NCBI RefSeq assembly: GCF_934424005.1 | Contig: NZ_CAKRXI010000006.1 | Span: 1 to 64,000, forward strand | DNA from: an uncultured Blautia sp. | GTDB taxonomy: Bacteria; Bacillota; Clostridia; Lachnospirales; Lachnospiraceae | Reading direction: 5' to 3' | DNA: 64,000 bases | Part shown: piece after piece, positions 16,323 to 26,070 of the stretch | Layout: each line of letters starts with the position of its first letter | Numbering within the stretch: position 1 is the first letter of the stretch | Program-made: the position numbers and the translations under genes | The notes under the pieces: model-generated | Told to the model about the DNA's origin: nothing | Database searches by the model: none | The model's input: only the letters and a program-made list of their open reading frames with translations

Positions 16323-17524
16323 TATATCTTGAGCAAATTCCTGAATCCAAACACATCTTCTTCATCCATCAGCTGCTCCATTTCATTCAGGTTCGGATCG
16401 GAGTGTTCAAGCTCTCTGGAGAACTGATAGCAGATGGAAATCATATCTTCAAATGTAAAATGGTGGTTGTTTTTGAGCCAGGTTCCTACGGCGAGTTCGT
16501 GGATCATAAAGGTACAGACGACTGCCATTTTTACTTTGGCGAAAATCTGGTCGTCGTAAACGGCACCGCAGAAATAGGTGTAGACCCAGTAGAGAAGCAA
16601 TTGTTCTTCCTGAATGGACCAATCAGGATAAGCATTTATGAATGCGGCATAAACTTCCATAAGCTCCGTATCATTTTCGCAGGAACTATAAAGCGGCGCC
16701 AGAGTCTTTCGAAGATAATTATGCCAGCCTGGACGGAGAACTTCCATTTTAGGGATAACCGTTCGCCAAATTTGCTTACAAAGTGCCAGATGGTCTATGT
16801 GATTTTGCTTTTTGTCACTGGCATTAGCTGATTCTGGAATAGAAGAATCTGAAATATTTTCCATCCATCGCTGCACCTTCTCACGAAACTTCTCTGTAAA
16901 TCCTGCTTTTTCATGTCGGCTGCGGATATCTTCCCACTGAAACAGTTCGTTTTTATTCAAACTCAGCTGGAAATCGTGTGCACATGCCAGAAGTTTCTGG
17001 CGACGTAATTCGACAGGCACAGAGCGGTTCTGAATAATAGAAAAAAGATAATCTCTGGTATCCATCAGGGCAGTGAAGAGCAGATAGTCAAAATCATCAT
17101 AAGTTTCCTCTGCTGCTGGAACCTCTCTTGTAACGAAAGTGATTTTTTCTTTATGAGAAAGAAAGATGCGTGCAGCTTCCGGGCAGGAGAGGGAGAGAGA
17201 ATATTCCCTCAGTCCCTCGAATTCTTCAATATGCCGCGGATATTTCCGACAGGTGTCGCATAACATGTCCTTACCTGCCTCACTGTAGATATCACAGAGA
17301 TTTTCTTCATTCAGGAATGCACAGCGTCGATTATACTGACGAAAAGACTGCTCTTTCCAGTCAATATCATTATAGAGCCTGTTTTGGAATGGCCCCTTGA
17401 ATCTACGATATTTCTGAAGACTTTTTTCATCGATCATGATCTGCCATCCTGCACAGCAGGTATCCGGGCAGGAGCCTGCAATGCAGGAAAATTCTTTATA
17501 AAAGGCAGGACGTGTTATCTGCAT
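16322..17524 (-). CDS. FliB-like flagellin lysine-N-methylase family protein
   Basis: A 400-residue protein with two N-terminal cysteine clusters: CIAGSCPDTCCAGWQI (residues 14-29) and CDIYSEAGKDMLCDTCRKYP, which probably bind a metal or Fe-S centre, as in the FliB/YkgJ-like family. The C-terminal two thirds are helical. The family name comes from Salmonella FliB, which methylates flagellin lysines, but homologues are frequent in non-motile gut Clostridia, and no flagellar gene is in this window, so the substrate here is unknown. The start has AAGGAGAAC upstream on the minus strand. Confidence 0.8.
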   Translation of the reverse strand: MQITRPAFYKEFSCIAGSCPDTCCAGWQIMIDEKSLQKYRRFKGPFQNRLYNDIDWKEQSFRQYNRRCAFLNEENLCDIYSEAGKDMLCDTCRKYPRHIEEFEGLREYSLSLSCPEAARIFLSHKEKITFVTREVPAAEETYDDFDYLLFTALMDTRDYLFSIIQNRSVPVELRRQKLLACAHDFQLSLNKNELFQWEDIRSRHEKAGFTEKFREKVQRWMENISDSSIPESANASDKKQNHIDHLALCKQIWRTVIPKMEVLRPGWHNYLRKTLAPLYSSCENDTELMEVYAAFINAYPDWSIQEEQLLLYWVYTYFCGAVYDDQIFAKVKMAVVCTFMIHELAVGTWLKNNHHFTFEDMISICYQFSRELEHSDPNLNEMEQLMDEEDVFGFRNLLKI

Positions 17525-17557
17525 GTTGTATGTTCTCCTTAATTCTTAACTTCTGTT

Positions 17558-18694
17558 TTAGCTTTCTTTAATGATTCCCTTGTTTTTCTTACGGGTAACA
17601 TTTGTTACACGGTTACTTTTTACAGTATATTTTTTGCTCTGGCGGATCAGGATACCACAGCCATAGCGTTTCTTTGAATCATATACTTTCTGACGTTTTC
17701 CGGTGTATCTGCGGACCTGACTGATGCGGTTACTTCTTACAACAACATTGCGGGTCTGCATGATCAGAATACCGGTCTGCTTACAATTCTGGATAGTGTT
17801 ACCGTAGATAGTAGTATTTTTCCAGTTCTGTCCATAAATGCCTTCGCCGATACAGTTACGGATAACATTGTTCTTAACTGTGATATAGGTGTAAGGATTT
17901 TTTTCTGCACCTTTCAGACCACTGTGGGAACCTAATCCGCGACCACAGTTGACAAAGGTATTGTTCGTGATCAGGACGTTGTGACAGCCTTTACCGTTAT
18001 ACATGCTGGCTTTTGTGTTGTATCCCGGGATTGCGGATTTTGTGGCAATGTCGAGCTGTAAAGCTTCTTTCGGCTGAACATTATATGGATTTTTAGCAGT
18101 ATCCAGATTGTTTCCGGAAAGTGTACAGCCGGTCATAGTGAAGCCGTTGATGTCGGCAACTTCTATGATATGACCGATACGTTTTACATTGACAGTTACA
18201 TTTTTCAGCATCAGATTATTAACGCCGGTAAAACGGATGCAGGTGCTGTCGCCTGTATAAGTCTGGGAAAGTGTAGACCAGGTGCCGCCTTCTACGATGA
18301 TATTTTCGGTTTTGTGGGTCATGTTTCCATGGAAAATACTTTTTCGGCTACCAGTGGTGTTGATTGTAGTGCCTACCGCATATACATAAGTATTACTTGG
18401 AATGGTGTAGGCATGTCCCTGAGTAAAAGTTCCCTGCGGAAGGACAATCTTGTACTGGACAGAATTGCTGGCACCGTATTCAGCCTCTTCCAGGGCATTG
18501 TAGAATTCTCGGTCAAAGTTGTCAGCAGAGACATAGATGGTTTTGATCTGACTGTAATGCGGGAACTGAGCGCCCTTGTTTCGGGTGTTTCCGGATGCGG
18601 CAAAAGTGTTTGTGGCAAACGCTGCCAGATACAGAGCCAGGATAGCACAGATGACAGGCAGCAGCCGGTGAAGTGATAAAGTTTTCTTTTTCAT
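17558..18694 (-). CDS. Secreted right-handed beta-helix repeat protein
   Basis: A 378-residue exported protein: Lys-rich N-terminus, hydrophobic core (LLPVICAILALYLAAFA) and AxA-type cleavage near TFAAS. The rest is a parallel beta-helix with repeated Asn-rich turns (ITNNTFVNCGRGL, VKNNVIRNCIGEGIYG, YGNTIQNCKQTGILI, RSNRISQVRR). Such folds are typical of pectate-lyase-like carbohydrate-active enzymes or surface proteins binding glycans. No classical catalytic motif was recognised, so enzymatic activity is uncertain. It has its own promoter (18750-18779). Confidence 0.8.
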   Translation of the reverse strand: MKKKTLSLHRLLPVICAILALYLAAFATNTFAASGNTRNKGAQFPHYSQIKTIYVSADNFDREFYNALEEAEYGASNSVQYKIVLPQGTFTQGHAYTIPSNTYVYAVGTTINTTGSRKSIFHGNMTHKTENIIVEGGTWSTLSQTYTGDSTCIRFTGVNNLMLKNVTVNVKRIGHIIEVADINGFTMTGCTLSGNNLDTAKNPYNVQPKEALQLDIATKSAIPGYNTKASMYNGKGCHNVLITNNTFVNCGRGLGSHSGLKGAEKNPYTYITVKNNVIRNCIGEGIYGQNWKNTTIYGNTIQNCKQTGILIMQTRNVVVRSNRISQVRRYTGKRQKVYDSKKRYGCGILIRQSKKYTVKSNRVTNVTRKKNKGIIKES

Positions 18695-18749
18695 ATTTGC
18701 GAGTTCTCCCTTTAAATTATTTACTTCTTATTTAGTGGTGATTTATTTT

Positions 18750-18779
18750 ATTGTAATTTGTAGAACGAATAACTGTCAA
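18750..18779 (-). promoter_or_regulatory. Promoter of the beta-helix protein gene
   Basis: On the minus strand TTGACA (18779-18774), an 18-base spacer and TACAAT (18755-18750) lie about 55 bases upstream of the start at 18694. Confidence 0.65.
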
Positions 18780-18894
18780 CCTATTTCCAACAGAATTAGT
18801 TTTGCCTTTACGCTATAATCAATTCATGATATGATAGGCTTCGAAAAGTGAAATGATATAGTAAAGACAGAATCATAAATGAAAGGAGTTCTTT

Positions 18895-19905
18895 ATGGAA
18901 CAGTATATAAACAATGCACCACTGGTGTTGGTAATCGTGTTTTTGATCATAGGTTTTGTGTTCCTGATCAAAGGAGCAGATTTTTTTGTAGAGGGAAGTT
19001 CCAGCATTGCAAAGAAACTGAAAGTTCCTTCAATCATCATCGGTCTGACAATCGTTGCAATGGGAACATCCCTTCCGGAAACTGCAGTCAGTGTAACGGC
19101 ATCTATGGTGCACAACAATGAGCTTGCAATCAGTAATGTAGTTGGCTCAAACATTTTTAACCTGATGTTTGTAATTGGTGTGTGTGCGATTCTGACACCG
19201 GTTCTGGTACAGCGAGAAACTATCGTGAGAGATATTCCTTTTTCAGTTCTCTGTGCGTTGATTCTTCTTGGACTTGGGTATCTTGCATGGGGCGATGCAC
19301 ATGGGATGACTCTTGGACATCTGGATGGAGCGATTTTCCTGGGAGCTTTTGCAGGATATATTTTGTATATGATCCGAACTGCATTGAAGGCAAGAGCAGA
19401 AGGCAAAAAAATAGAAATTGAAGGTGTAGAAGAACTTGAAGATGGAGAGATGAAGCTTCTTTCTTATCCGAAAAGTATTGTTTGCATCATTGGCGGAGCG
19501 GCAGCCATTGCGTTTGGCGGAGATCTGACAGTTGATGCGGCAAGCCGGATTGCGATAGATCTTGGAATGAGTCAGACGCTTGTTGGGCTGACGATTGTTT
19601 CCATTGGAACATCTCTTCCGGAGCTGGTGACTTCCGTTGTGGCAGCACGTAAGAACGAGGTAGATATGGCGGTGGGAAATGCGGTTGGTTCCAATGTCTT
19701 CAATATTCTGATGGTTCTTGGTATTGCGTCTGCAATCAGCCCGATGTCACTGATCAGTGAAAACGTGATCGATATTCTGGTGCTGATTATCTTTTCGTTT
19801 GTGGTCTGGGCATTTGCGAAAAGTGAGAGGAAGATCACCAGACGGGAAGGTATCGTCATGGTGCTGATGTATCTGATCTACAGTGCATATATTATTATGA
19901 GATAG
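18895..19905 (+). CDS. Calcium/sodium antiporter (CaCA family, YrbG-like)
   Basis: A 336-residue inner-membrane exchanger of about ten helices. It has the two inverted alpha-repeats of the family: VAMGTSLPETAVSVTA with VVGSNIFNL in the first half, and VSIGTSLPELVTSVVA with AVGSNVFNI in the second. A charged cytoplasmic loop (GKKIEIEGVEELEDGEMK) separates the halves. Ribosome site AAAGGAG precedes ATG. A -10-like TATAAT lies at 18814-18819 with a poor -35. It exports Ca2+ against Na+ or H+ influx according to family knowledge. Confidence 0.92.
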   Translation: MEQYINNAPLVLVIVFLIIGFVFLIKGADFFVEGSSSIAKKLKVPSIIIGLTIVAMGTSLPETAVSVTASMVHNNELAISNVVGSNIFNLMFVIGVCAILTPVLVQRETIVRDIPFSVLCALILLGLGYLAWGDAHGMTLGHLDGAIFLGAFAGYILYMIRTALKARAEGKKIEIEGVEELEDGEMKLLSYPKSIVCIIGGAAAIAFGGDLTVDAASRIAIDLGMSQTLVGLTIVSIGTSLPELVTSVVAARKNEVDMAVGNAVGSNVFNILMVLGIASAISPMSLISENVIDILVLIIFSFVVWAFAKSERKITRREGIVMVLMYLIYSAYIIMR

Positions 19906-19912
19906 AAGAATG

Positions 19913-19941
19913 TTGAATTATCGCATGTTTTGTGTTATGAT
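19913..19941 (+). promoter_or_regulatory. Promoter of glmS
   Basis: TTGAAT (19913-19918), 17 bases, TATGAT (19936-19941). The roughly 100-base leader before glmS shows no glmS-ribozyme core. Confidence 0.6.
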
Positions 19942-20043
19942 AGACGAAAATTTTGATTTTTATATAATTATGCTTATTTTTTACATTATTATAGTTATCT
20001 GCGTATAACATACGACAGGATAAAGAGAAGAGGAGAAATATTT

Positions 20044-21882
20044 ATGTGTGGAATAGTTGGTTTTACAGGATGCCATCAGGCGGCACCGATTCTTCTGGAT
20101 GGTCTTTCCAAGCTGGAATATCGTGGATATGATTCTGCTGGTATTGCCATTCGTGACGGAGAGGAAGAGACAGAGGTTATTAAGGCAAAGGGACGTCTGA
20201 AAGTCCTTGCAGAAAAGACAAATAACGGAGAATCTGTTCCGGGTACCTGTGGTATCGGACATACCAGATGGGCGACGCATGGTGAACCGTCTGAGAACAA
20301 TGCACACCCACATGCAAGTGATGATGGAAATGTTGTTGCAGTTCATAACGGAATCATTGAGAACTATCAGGAGCTGAAGGATAAACTTCTTCGCAAAGGT
20401 TATGCATTTTATTCTGAGACCGATACAGAAGTTGCTGTTAAACTGGTAGATTACTATTACAAGAAATACGAGGGAACACCGGTCGATGCGATCAATCATG
20501 CAATGGTCCGTATCCGTGGATCTTATGCACTTGCGATCATGTTCAAGGATTATCCGGAAGAAATTTACGTAGCTCGTAAAGACAGCCCGATGATCCTTGG
20601 CGTGTCTGATGGGGAATCTTATATTGCATCTGACGTTCCGGCTATTCTGAAATATACAAGAAATGTATATTATATCGGCAACCTGGAGATGGCTCGTGTC
20701 CGCAAGGGCGAGATTACATTCTACAATCTGGACGGAGAAGAAATCCAGAAACAGATGAAAACGATCGAGTGGGATGCAGAAGCAGCAGAAAAGGCCGGCT
20801 TCGAGCATTTCATGATGAAAGAGATTCATGAGCAGCCGAAAGCAGTTCAGGATACTCTGAATTCTGTTGTAAAGGACGGACAGATTGATCTTTCTGAAAT
20901 CGGACTTACAGACGAAAACATTCAGGACATTGATCAGATCTACATTATCGCATGTGGTTCTGCATATCATGTAGGAATGGCTGCACAGTATGTATTTGAA
21001 GATATGGTTCGTGTTCCGGTTCGTGTTGAGCTGGCATCCGAATTCCGTTACAGAAATCCGATTCTGAATCCGAAAGCTCTGGCAATCATTATCAGCCAGT
21101 CCGGTGAGACTGCAGACAGTCTTGCTGCATTAAGACTCTGTAAAGAAAATAATATCCGTACACTTGGTATCGTTAACGTTGTTGGTTCTTCTATTGCACG
21201 TGAAGCAGACAATGTATTCTATACACTTGCAGGTCCGGAGATCTCTGTCGCAACAACAAAAGCATACAGTACACAGCTGATTGCGTCCTATGCGCTGGCT
21301 ATCCAGTTTGCAAAAGTAAAGGGTACGATTTCTGAAGAACAGTATGCGGCATACATCAAAGAGCTGGGAGCTTTGCCGGATAAGATCCAGAGAATCATTG
21401 ATGACAAGGAACGCATCCAGTGGTTCGCATCTAAACAGGCGAATGCAAAAGATGTATTCTTCATCGGCCGTGGAATCGACTATGCAATCTGTCTGGAAGG
21501 CAGCCTGAAGATGAAAGAGATCAGCTACATTCATTCTGAGGCATACGCAGCAGGTGAACTGAAACATGGTACGATTTCCCTGATCGAAGACGGTACACTG
21601 GTGATCGGTGTCCTTACACAGCCGGCTCTTTATGAAAAAACAGTCAGCAATATGGTTGAGTGCAGGAGCCGTGGCGCATACTTGATGGGTCTGACTACAT
21701 TTGGAAATTATAACATCGAGGATACCGCGGACTTCACCGTATACATCCCGAAGACAGATCCGCACTTTGCAACATCCCTTGCAGTCATTCCACTGCAGCT
21801 CCTGGGATATTATGTAAGTGTTGCCAAGGGTCTTGACGTAGATAAGCCGAGAAACCTCGCAAAGAGCGTAACGGTTGAATAA
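20044..21882 (+). CDS. glmS: Glutamine-fructose-6-phosphate aminotransferase (isomerizing)
   Basis: Makes glucosamine-6-phosphate from fructose-6-phosphate and glutamine, the entry to UDP-GlcNAc for peptidoglycan and surface glycans. The 612-residue length is standard. It begins MCGIVGF with the Cys2 nucleophile of the Ntn glutaminase domain, with GHTRWATHG and HNGIIENY further on. Two SIS domains follow (CGSAYHVGMAAQYVFE; SQSGETADSLAALR; GRGIDYAICLEGSLKMKEI), and the C-terminus ends KPRNLAKSVTVE as in GlmS. AGAGGAG ribosome site upstream. It supplies precursor for the polysaccharide genes on both sides. Confidence 0.97.
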   Translation: MCGIVGFTGCHQAAPILLDGLSKLEYRGYDSAGIAIRDGEEETEVIKAKGRLKVLAEKTNNGESVPGTCGIGHTRWATHGEPSENNAHPHASDDGNVVAVHNGIIENYQELKDKLLRKGYAFYSETDTEVAVKLVDYYYKKYEGTPVDAINHAMVRIRGSYALAIMFKDYPEEIYVARKDSPMILGVSDGESYIASDVPAILKYTRNVYYIGNLEMARVRKGEITFYNLDGEEIQKQMKTIEWDAEAAEKAGFEHFMMKEIHEQPKAVQDTLNSVVKDGQIDLSEIGLTDENIQDIDQIYIIACGSAYHVGMAAQYVFEDMVRVPVRVELASEFRYRNPILNPKALAIIISQSGETADSLAALRLCKENNIRTLGIVNVVGSSIAREADNVFYTLAGPEISVATTKAYSTQLIASYALAIQFAKVKGTISEEQYAAYIKELGALPDKIQRIIDDKERIQWFASKQANAKDVFFIGRGIDYAICLEGSLKMKEISYIHSEAYAAGELKHGTISLIEDGTLVIGVLTQPALYEKTVSNMVECRSRGAYLMGLTTFGNYNIEDTADFTVYIPKTDPHFATSLAVIPLQLLGYYVSVAKGLDVDKPRNLAKSVTVE

Positions 21883-21911
21883 AGACCAGAGTAATAACTG
21901 ATTAGATTAGA

Positions 21912-21960
21912 AGAAGCATCATCTGTAAAGGGGCGATGAAGTCCGACAGGTGATGCTTCT
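21912..21960 (+). terminator. Terminator after glmS
   Basis: A 14-bp stem, AGAAGCATCATCTG (21912-21925) with CAGGTGATGCTTCT (21947-21960), has one G-U pair and a 21-base loop. The following sequence is T-rich (TGAATATTTTGGCTTTTTTG). Confidence 0.75.
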
Positions 21961-22130
21961 TGAATATTTTGGCTTTTTTGTCGAAAATTTAAAGACCCTG
22001 TAACATGCTTGTGATTGCTTGGATATGAGAAATGTGTTAATATAATTTATATGAAAATAACAATTTTGTTAAAAGACTAACAAATTTGCTGGATTTTTAA
22101 CAAACAGAGGGCATTTATGGAGGGAAATTT

Positions 22131-23387
22131 ATGATAGAGTCGGTCAAGATAATACATGACTGGAAACATATAAAAGAGTATCGTTTCTGGGCCGATCTTT
22201 TTCGTTGGACGGGTACACAAGTGCGAGAGTATACCTTAAGAAGTGAGGATTTTTCAAATGATTTTACACTTGTGATTATTCTTGAGGATGGAATTTTGCC
22301 AGAGAATCTGGCTCAATTACATGAAAGGTATCCGAAAGCATTAAGAGTCAGTGGACAGTTAATACCGACAGGACCATCACTTGAAATGAAGGGAAGTCAG
22401 AACATATGGAAGAAGTATCTGGCATTCTATTTGTTCCAAATTGTGAAAGGGAACCTGATTCTGACATCAGATTATGCTGTGTTGCAGAAGGATATAGAGA
22501 TGCTTCGGAAATTGGGAGCTGTTTATATAGACTATCAGATTTCCTATCATCGAAATGCATACAGTTGTTTTTATGAAAATGAAGAGATCGTACAGGATGC
22601 GCAGGATGCGTTTGTAGATGCATATATAAAAATTTGTGATACACCTGGTATGTTAACAGATACAGTTTCTTACTTCTATGTAAAAGCCAATCTGATCAGA
22701 TATATGGATGAAACATGTAAGTTCCTGAGACAGAAACTGCTGTTGCCGGTAGAAAAAGGACTAAGATTTCTGGATGATGCGTTGGAAATCGAACCGGCAT
22801 TCAATAATGCATATCTTTTGAAGGGAATTATATCAGAATTAGATATAAGAAGTGCTGTAGATGGAAGTGCATTTTACAGTCAGGCGATGGAGAAGTTTCA
22901 GGATAAGAAATGTTGCAGTTATCCCAGATATTTACAGGCCCGCTATTATGAAAAGGTGTTGAAAGACAACGAGAAAGCGCTGAATTTATATAAAGATTCA
23001 TTGGATAAAGATATGTATGAATATCGTGCAATTTATAAATTGGCGATGTTTGAGAAGAAAGAAAAGAATTATGCAATGGCTGAGCAGAGATTTAAACAGA
23101 TCTGTAATATTTTGAATGCAAAAGAAGCAGTTAATTATCTTCAGCCTCGGGAGTATGAATATTTATTTAAGGCATATCTTGAACTGGCGAAGATCTACAG
23201 CTATGAGGGATTTAATTTAGATAAATATAAAGAAATGGTCAGAAAGAGAGAATATTTTTGCGATAAAATTCTTGATACAGCGCATGTCAGAAATAAAGCT
23301 TATGAAGAAATTTTTGGAAGACGTAATACTTATTTCAGGGAGGAGACATATCATCGATTTAAAACAAAAGTAATGGAATGTGAATAA
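22131..23387 (+). CDS. TPR protein, first gene of the RADAR-type operon
   Basis: A 418-residue soluble protein that I do not recognise as a named family. Residues 1-160 alternate short hydrophobic strands and helices (FWADLFRWTGTQVREY, DFTLVIILEDGILPENL, KYLAFYLFQIV), loosely TIR- or Rossmann-like. From about 180 to 370 it is helical with TPR-like units (ALEIEPAFNNAYLLKGIISE; ALNLYKDSLDKDMYEYRAIY; MAEQRFKQICNILNAKEA). It starts with AGGGAAATTT upstream and ends 32 bases before the RdrA-like start, so it is almost certainly in the same operon. A sensor or adaptor role is inferred from context only. Published RADAR accessory genes known to me are membrane proteins, not TPR proteins. Confidence 0.8.
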   Translation: MIESVKIIHDWKHIKEYRFWADLFRWTGTQVREYTLRSEDFSNDFTLVIILEDGILPENLAQLHERYPKALRVSGQLIPTGPSLEMKGSQNIWKKYLAFYLFQIVKGNLILTSDYAVLQKDIEMLRKLGAVYIDYQISYHRNAYSCFYENEEIVQDAQDAFVDAYIKICDTPGMLTDTVSYFYVKANLIRYMDETCKFLRQKLLLPVEKGLRFLDDALEIEPAFNNAYLLKGIISELDIRSAVDGSAFYSQAMEKFQDKKCCSYPRYLQARYYEKVLKDNEKALNLYKDSLDKDMYEYRAIYKLAMFEKKEKNYAMAEQRFKQICNILNAKEAVNYLQPREYEYLFKAYLELAKIYSYEGFNLDKYKEMVRKREYFCDKILDTAHVRNKAYEEIFGRRNTYFREETYHRFKTKVMECE

Positions 23388-23419
23388 AAACACAAACTGA
23401 TATGAAGGAGAAGAGAAAG

Positions 23420-26047
23420 ATGAAAAGGGAAAATGTACTTAAGCTTGGAGGAACAGAAGCCAGGATAGAATCTACAGAAGAAATCAAAAGGGGTTCTTTT
23501 TTTAAGGATGAGTATGAGCAGGCTTTTCTTGTTGTTCAGAGAATTATAGATCAAAACCAGAAAATGTGCGGACCATCTTTTTCGTATGATTCTAAATACA
23601 AAATTTATAATATTGTACCTTTTATTGGTAAAAGAGGATCAGGAAAGACATCAGTTATGATGTCTTTTTCTGGTGTTTTAAGCAGGTATCATGAAGAGAG
23701 AATACAGGATAAACAGTATTATATATTCAGGAATCCTTTGGGAGAAGAACAAAAAGTCCGGTTTACCTGTATAGATCCAATAGATGGTTCTCTTCTGGAA
23801 AAAGGCGAAGACATATTTAAGGTCATCCTTGCACAGATGTACGGTAAGTTCCTGGATATGGATCGTTATGGCCGCCCGCGTGAAAAAAGCTATGAGTATG
23901 ATAAAAGAGAATTACAGCAGCTGTTTGATAAAGTTTATAGAAGCGTATGTAAACTGGAACAGGAGAATTGCGGCCATCCGTATTACGAAGAGTCTTCAAT
24001 CACTTCACTGAAAAATCTGGCAAGCAGTCTTGCATTGACAAAAGAGTTTGGAAGGCTGGTTCAACAGTATCTGAAACTTATTGCAGATGGAGAAAATGAC
24101 AATAAATCGTGGAATCGTGACTATGTAGAACCATATCTGATCATAACAGTAGATGATCTTGATCTAAATATCCATAAAGGCTATGAGATGCTTGAAAAAC
24201 TGCATCGCTATATGATGGTTCCCAATGTGATCATAATGTTGTCTGTGGATTATAATCAGATTAAATTATTGTGTGAAAAACAGCTCTATCAGATGGTTCC
24301 TAATTTTGATGCGAAACTGAATGAAAAGAAAACAGATGTAGAAAAAGTTGCAAGGGATTTTCTGGATAAAGTTTTTCCTGTGAATGCCCGTATTTATATA
24401 CCGGCATTTGAGAGACTGAATGATATTCAGGTATATGAAACGAATGAAACAGTAAGAACGCCAAAAGAATTTCTTTTTAAATTGTTATACGATAAACTTG
24501 GAATGCGGATGGATGCGGCAGGCTCCAAAAGGCATTATTATGAACAAAATTCTCTTAGAAATTTTGTAAGTTTTGGTCTGATGCTGCGTAATATGGAGAG
24601 CGCTTCTGATTACAATGTTCTTGAACATAACTATGAGATTCTGATGTCCGATACAGTAAATCGAATGGCAGATGAACGTCTGGATGATCAGTATAAAGCT
24701 GTTTTTTACAGTATCATCGGAACAGATCTTTTGCATGCAGCAGGAAATCTGTATGCGCAGGTTATGAAATATGCGGAGACGGAAGAAGATACAGTAATCC
24801 TGTCTGGAGAGACAATATGGGAATCAAGATGTGAAAACCAGAATTTGAGGATTCTGGCAGACCATATTGGAGCAGTGGGATACAATTATGGAGAATTGTT
24901 GAGAATCATTTATTGCTGGGGAAGAATTGACGAATCATGTAAAGAGTTTGTCAGATGTTTATTAGCATACTTTTCTCTCGAGTTTTATAAAAACTTCAAG
25001 GAATATCATCTGGCAGTGCTCGAAAAGCGAAACACAGAAAGTAATATAAAAGGAAGACAGATTGCAAGAATTATAAATGGTTCAATAACCGGTAGCTGGA
25101 GTAATCGAATGATTCCAAAGGTGCAGGTTATGAATGCGAAACCGCAGGAAATGGGTATAGTTACGGGAATTGATATGTATGACCTGTTTCAGGTATCTTT
25201 TGATGATGTGTTTACTGTTGATTCAAAAGGAAAAATAATAAATGCGGATAGTCAGGATGTTTTTGCAGAAAAACTTTATGAGAAAATAAAGAAAATATTA
25301 CGACGCACGATGTTTTTTGATCAGCCGATTTCAAAGCATGGAGACAGGAAACGTTGGAATTTTGTTGAAACTGAAGAGACAGAAAATAAGAAAAAACTTG
25401 AAGAACAAGAAGGAAATACAAACCAGCCGAAACTTCACGGGTCAGGTATCGTGAATTTTAATATTTTCGGATTTGTGACAAATGCATTTCAATATGAAAC
25501 AAATATAAAACCGATCATAGAGTCTTTGTGTAATTTTGCTCTGATGGAAAAAGACCTGGAGGTTAAGCGCATAGTTATCAGGAAATTTGATGCAGAATTT
25601 CAGAAGTGGAGGAAATACTCCGGAGGATTTGCCATTCCACTTTATAATATGGATGTTACATATAATCTGATGAAACGTTTAAGACAACGTAATGAAGGCC
25701 AGCGTCCAATAGAACCAGAGCAATACTGGGATGAACTGATAAAAATTTATATCTTCGTTTATGAGAAATTACGGGAAAATGATGAATGGTATAAGGCATT
25801 AAGGGGAAATTCAGAAAGTCAGGGAGATATAAATCAAAATATCAGTTATGCGAAAGCTTTTGCAGACTGTCCATATATCAAATGGATCTTTGAGGAAAAT
25901 AATAAAGGCACATTACAGCTGAAATCAAAAGAGATAGTAGGCGATAATCCGGAAAAAGACATGAGTGATGTGATTGAATTTTTCTATAAAATGAACCGAG
26001 TCACGGAATATGGACATTATGACGAGTATACCAGTTATTACGACTGA
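23420..26047 (+). CDS. rdrA: RdrA-like P-loop ATPase (RADAR anti-phage system)
   Basis: An 875-residue ATPase. Walker A GKRGSGKTS is at residues 70-78, preceded by strand NIVPFI, and Walker B LIITVDDLD is at about 240-248, a KAP/AAA+-like arrangement with a large helical C-terminal region. It is followed directly by an adenosine-deaminase-fold protein of about 900 residues, which is the defining RADAR pair; RdrA ATPases are about this size and form ring assemblies that cooperate with RdrB. ATG at 23420 was chosen because GGAGAAG sits upstream; ATG at 23402 is an alternative. Identification rests on the pairing plus motifs rather than alignment. Confidence 0.82.
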   Translation: MKRENVLKLGGTEARIESTEEIKRGSFFKDEYEQAFLVVQRIIDQNQKMCGPSFSYDSKYKIYNIVPFIGKRGSGKTSVMMSFSGVLSRYHEERIQDKQYYIFRNPLGEEQKVRFTCIDPIDGSLLEKGEDIFKVILAQMYGKFLDMDRYGRPREKSYEYDKRELQQLFDKVYRSVCKLEQENCGHPYYEESSITSLKNLASSLALTKEFGRLVQQYLKLIADGENDNKSWNRDYVEPYLIITVDDLDLNIHKGYEMLEKLHRYMMVPNVIIMLSVDYNQIKLLCEKQLYQMVPNFDAKLNEKKTDVEKVARDFLDKVFPVNARIYIPAFERLNDIQVYETNETVRTPKEFLFKLLYDKLGMRMDAAGSKRHYYEQNSLRNFVSFGLMLRNMESASDYNVLEHNYEILMSDTVNRMADERLDDQYKAVFYSIIGTDLLHAAGNLYAQVMKYAETEEDTVILSGETIWESRCENQNLRILADHIGAVGYNYGELLRIIYCWGRIDESCKEFVRCLLAYFSLEFYKNFKEYHLAVLEKRNTESNIKGRQIARIINGSITGSWSNRMIPKVQVMNAKPQEMGIVTGIDMYDLFQVSFDDVFTVDSKGKIINADSQDVFAEKLYEKIKKILRRTMFFDQPISKHGDRKRWNFVETEETENKKKLEEQEGNTNQPKLHGSGIVNFNIFGFVTNAFQYETNIKPIIESLCNFALMEKDLEVKRIVIRKFDAEFQKWRKYSGGFAIPLYNMDVTYNLMKRLRQRNEGQRPIEPEQYWDELIKIYIFVYEKLRENDEWYKALRGNSESQGDINQNISYAKAFADCPYIKWIFEENNKGTLQLKSKEIVGDNPEKDMSDVIEFFYKMNRVTEYGHYDEYTSYYD

Positions 26048-26070
26048 AAAACACGGTTGGAGAGAAAACT

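Noticed and set aside
16322..17524. Evidence of motility from the FliB-like gene
   Set aside because: The family is widespread in non-flagellated gut Clostridia and no flagellar gene is present in the window.
19906..20043. glmS ribozyme before glmS
   Set aside because: The 138-base gap holds a promoter and a ribosome site but nothing resembling the conserved ribozyme core.
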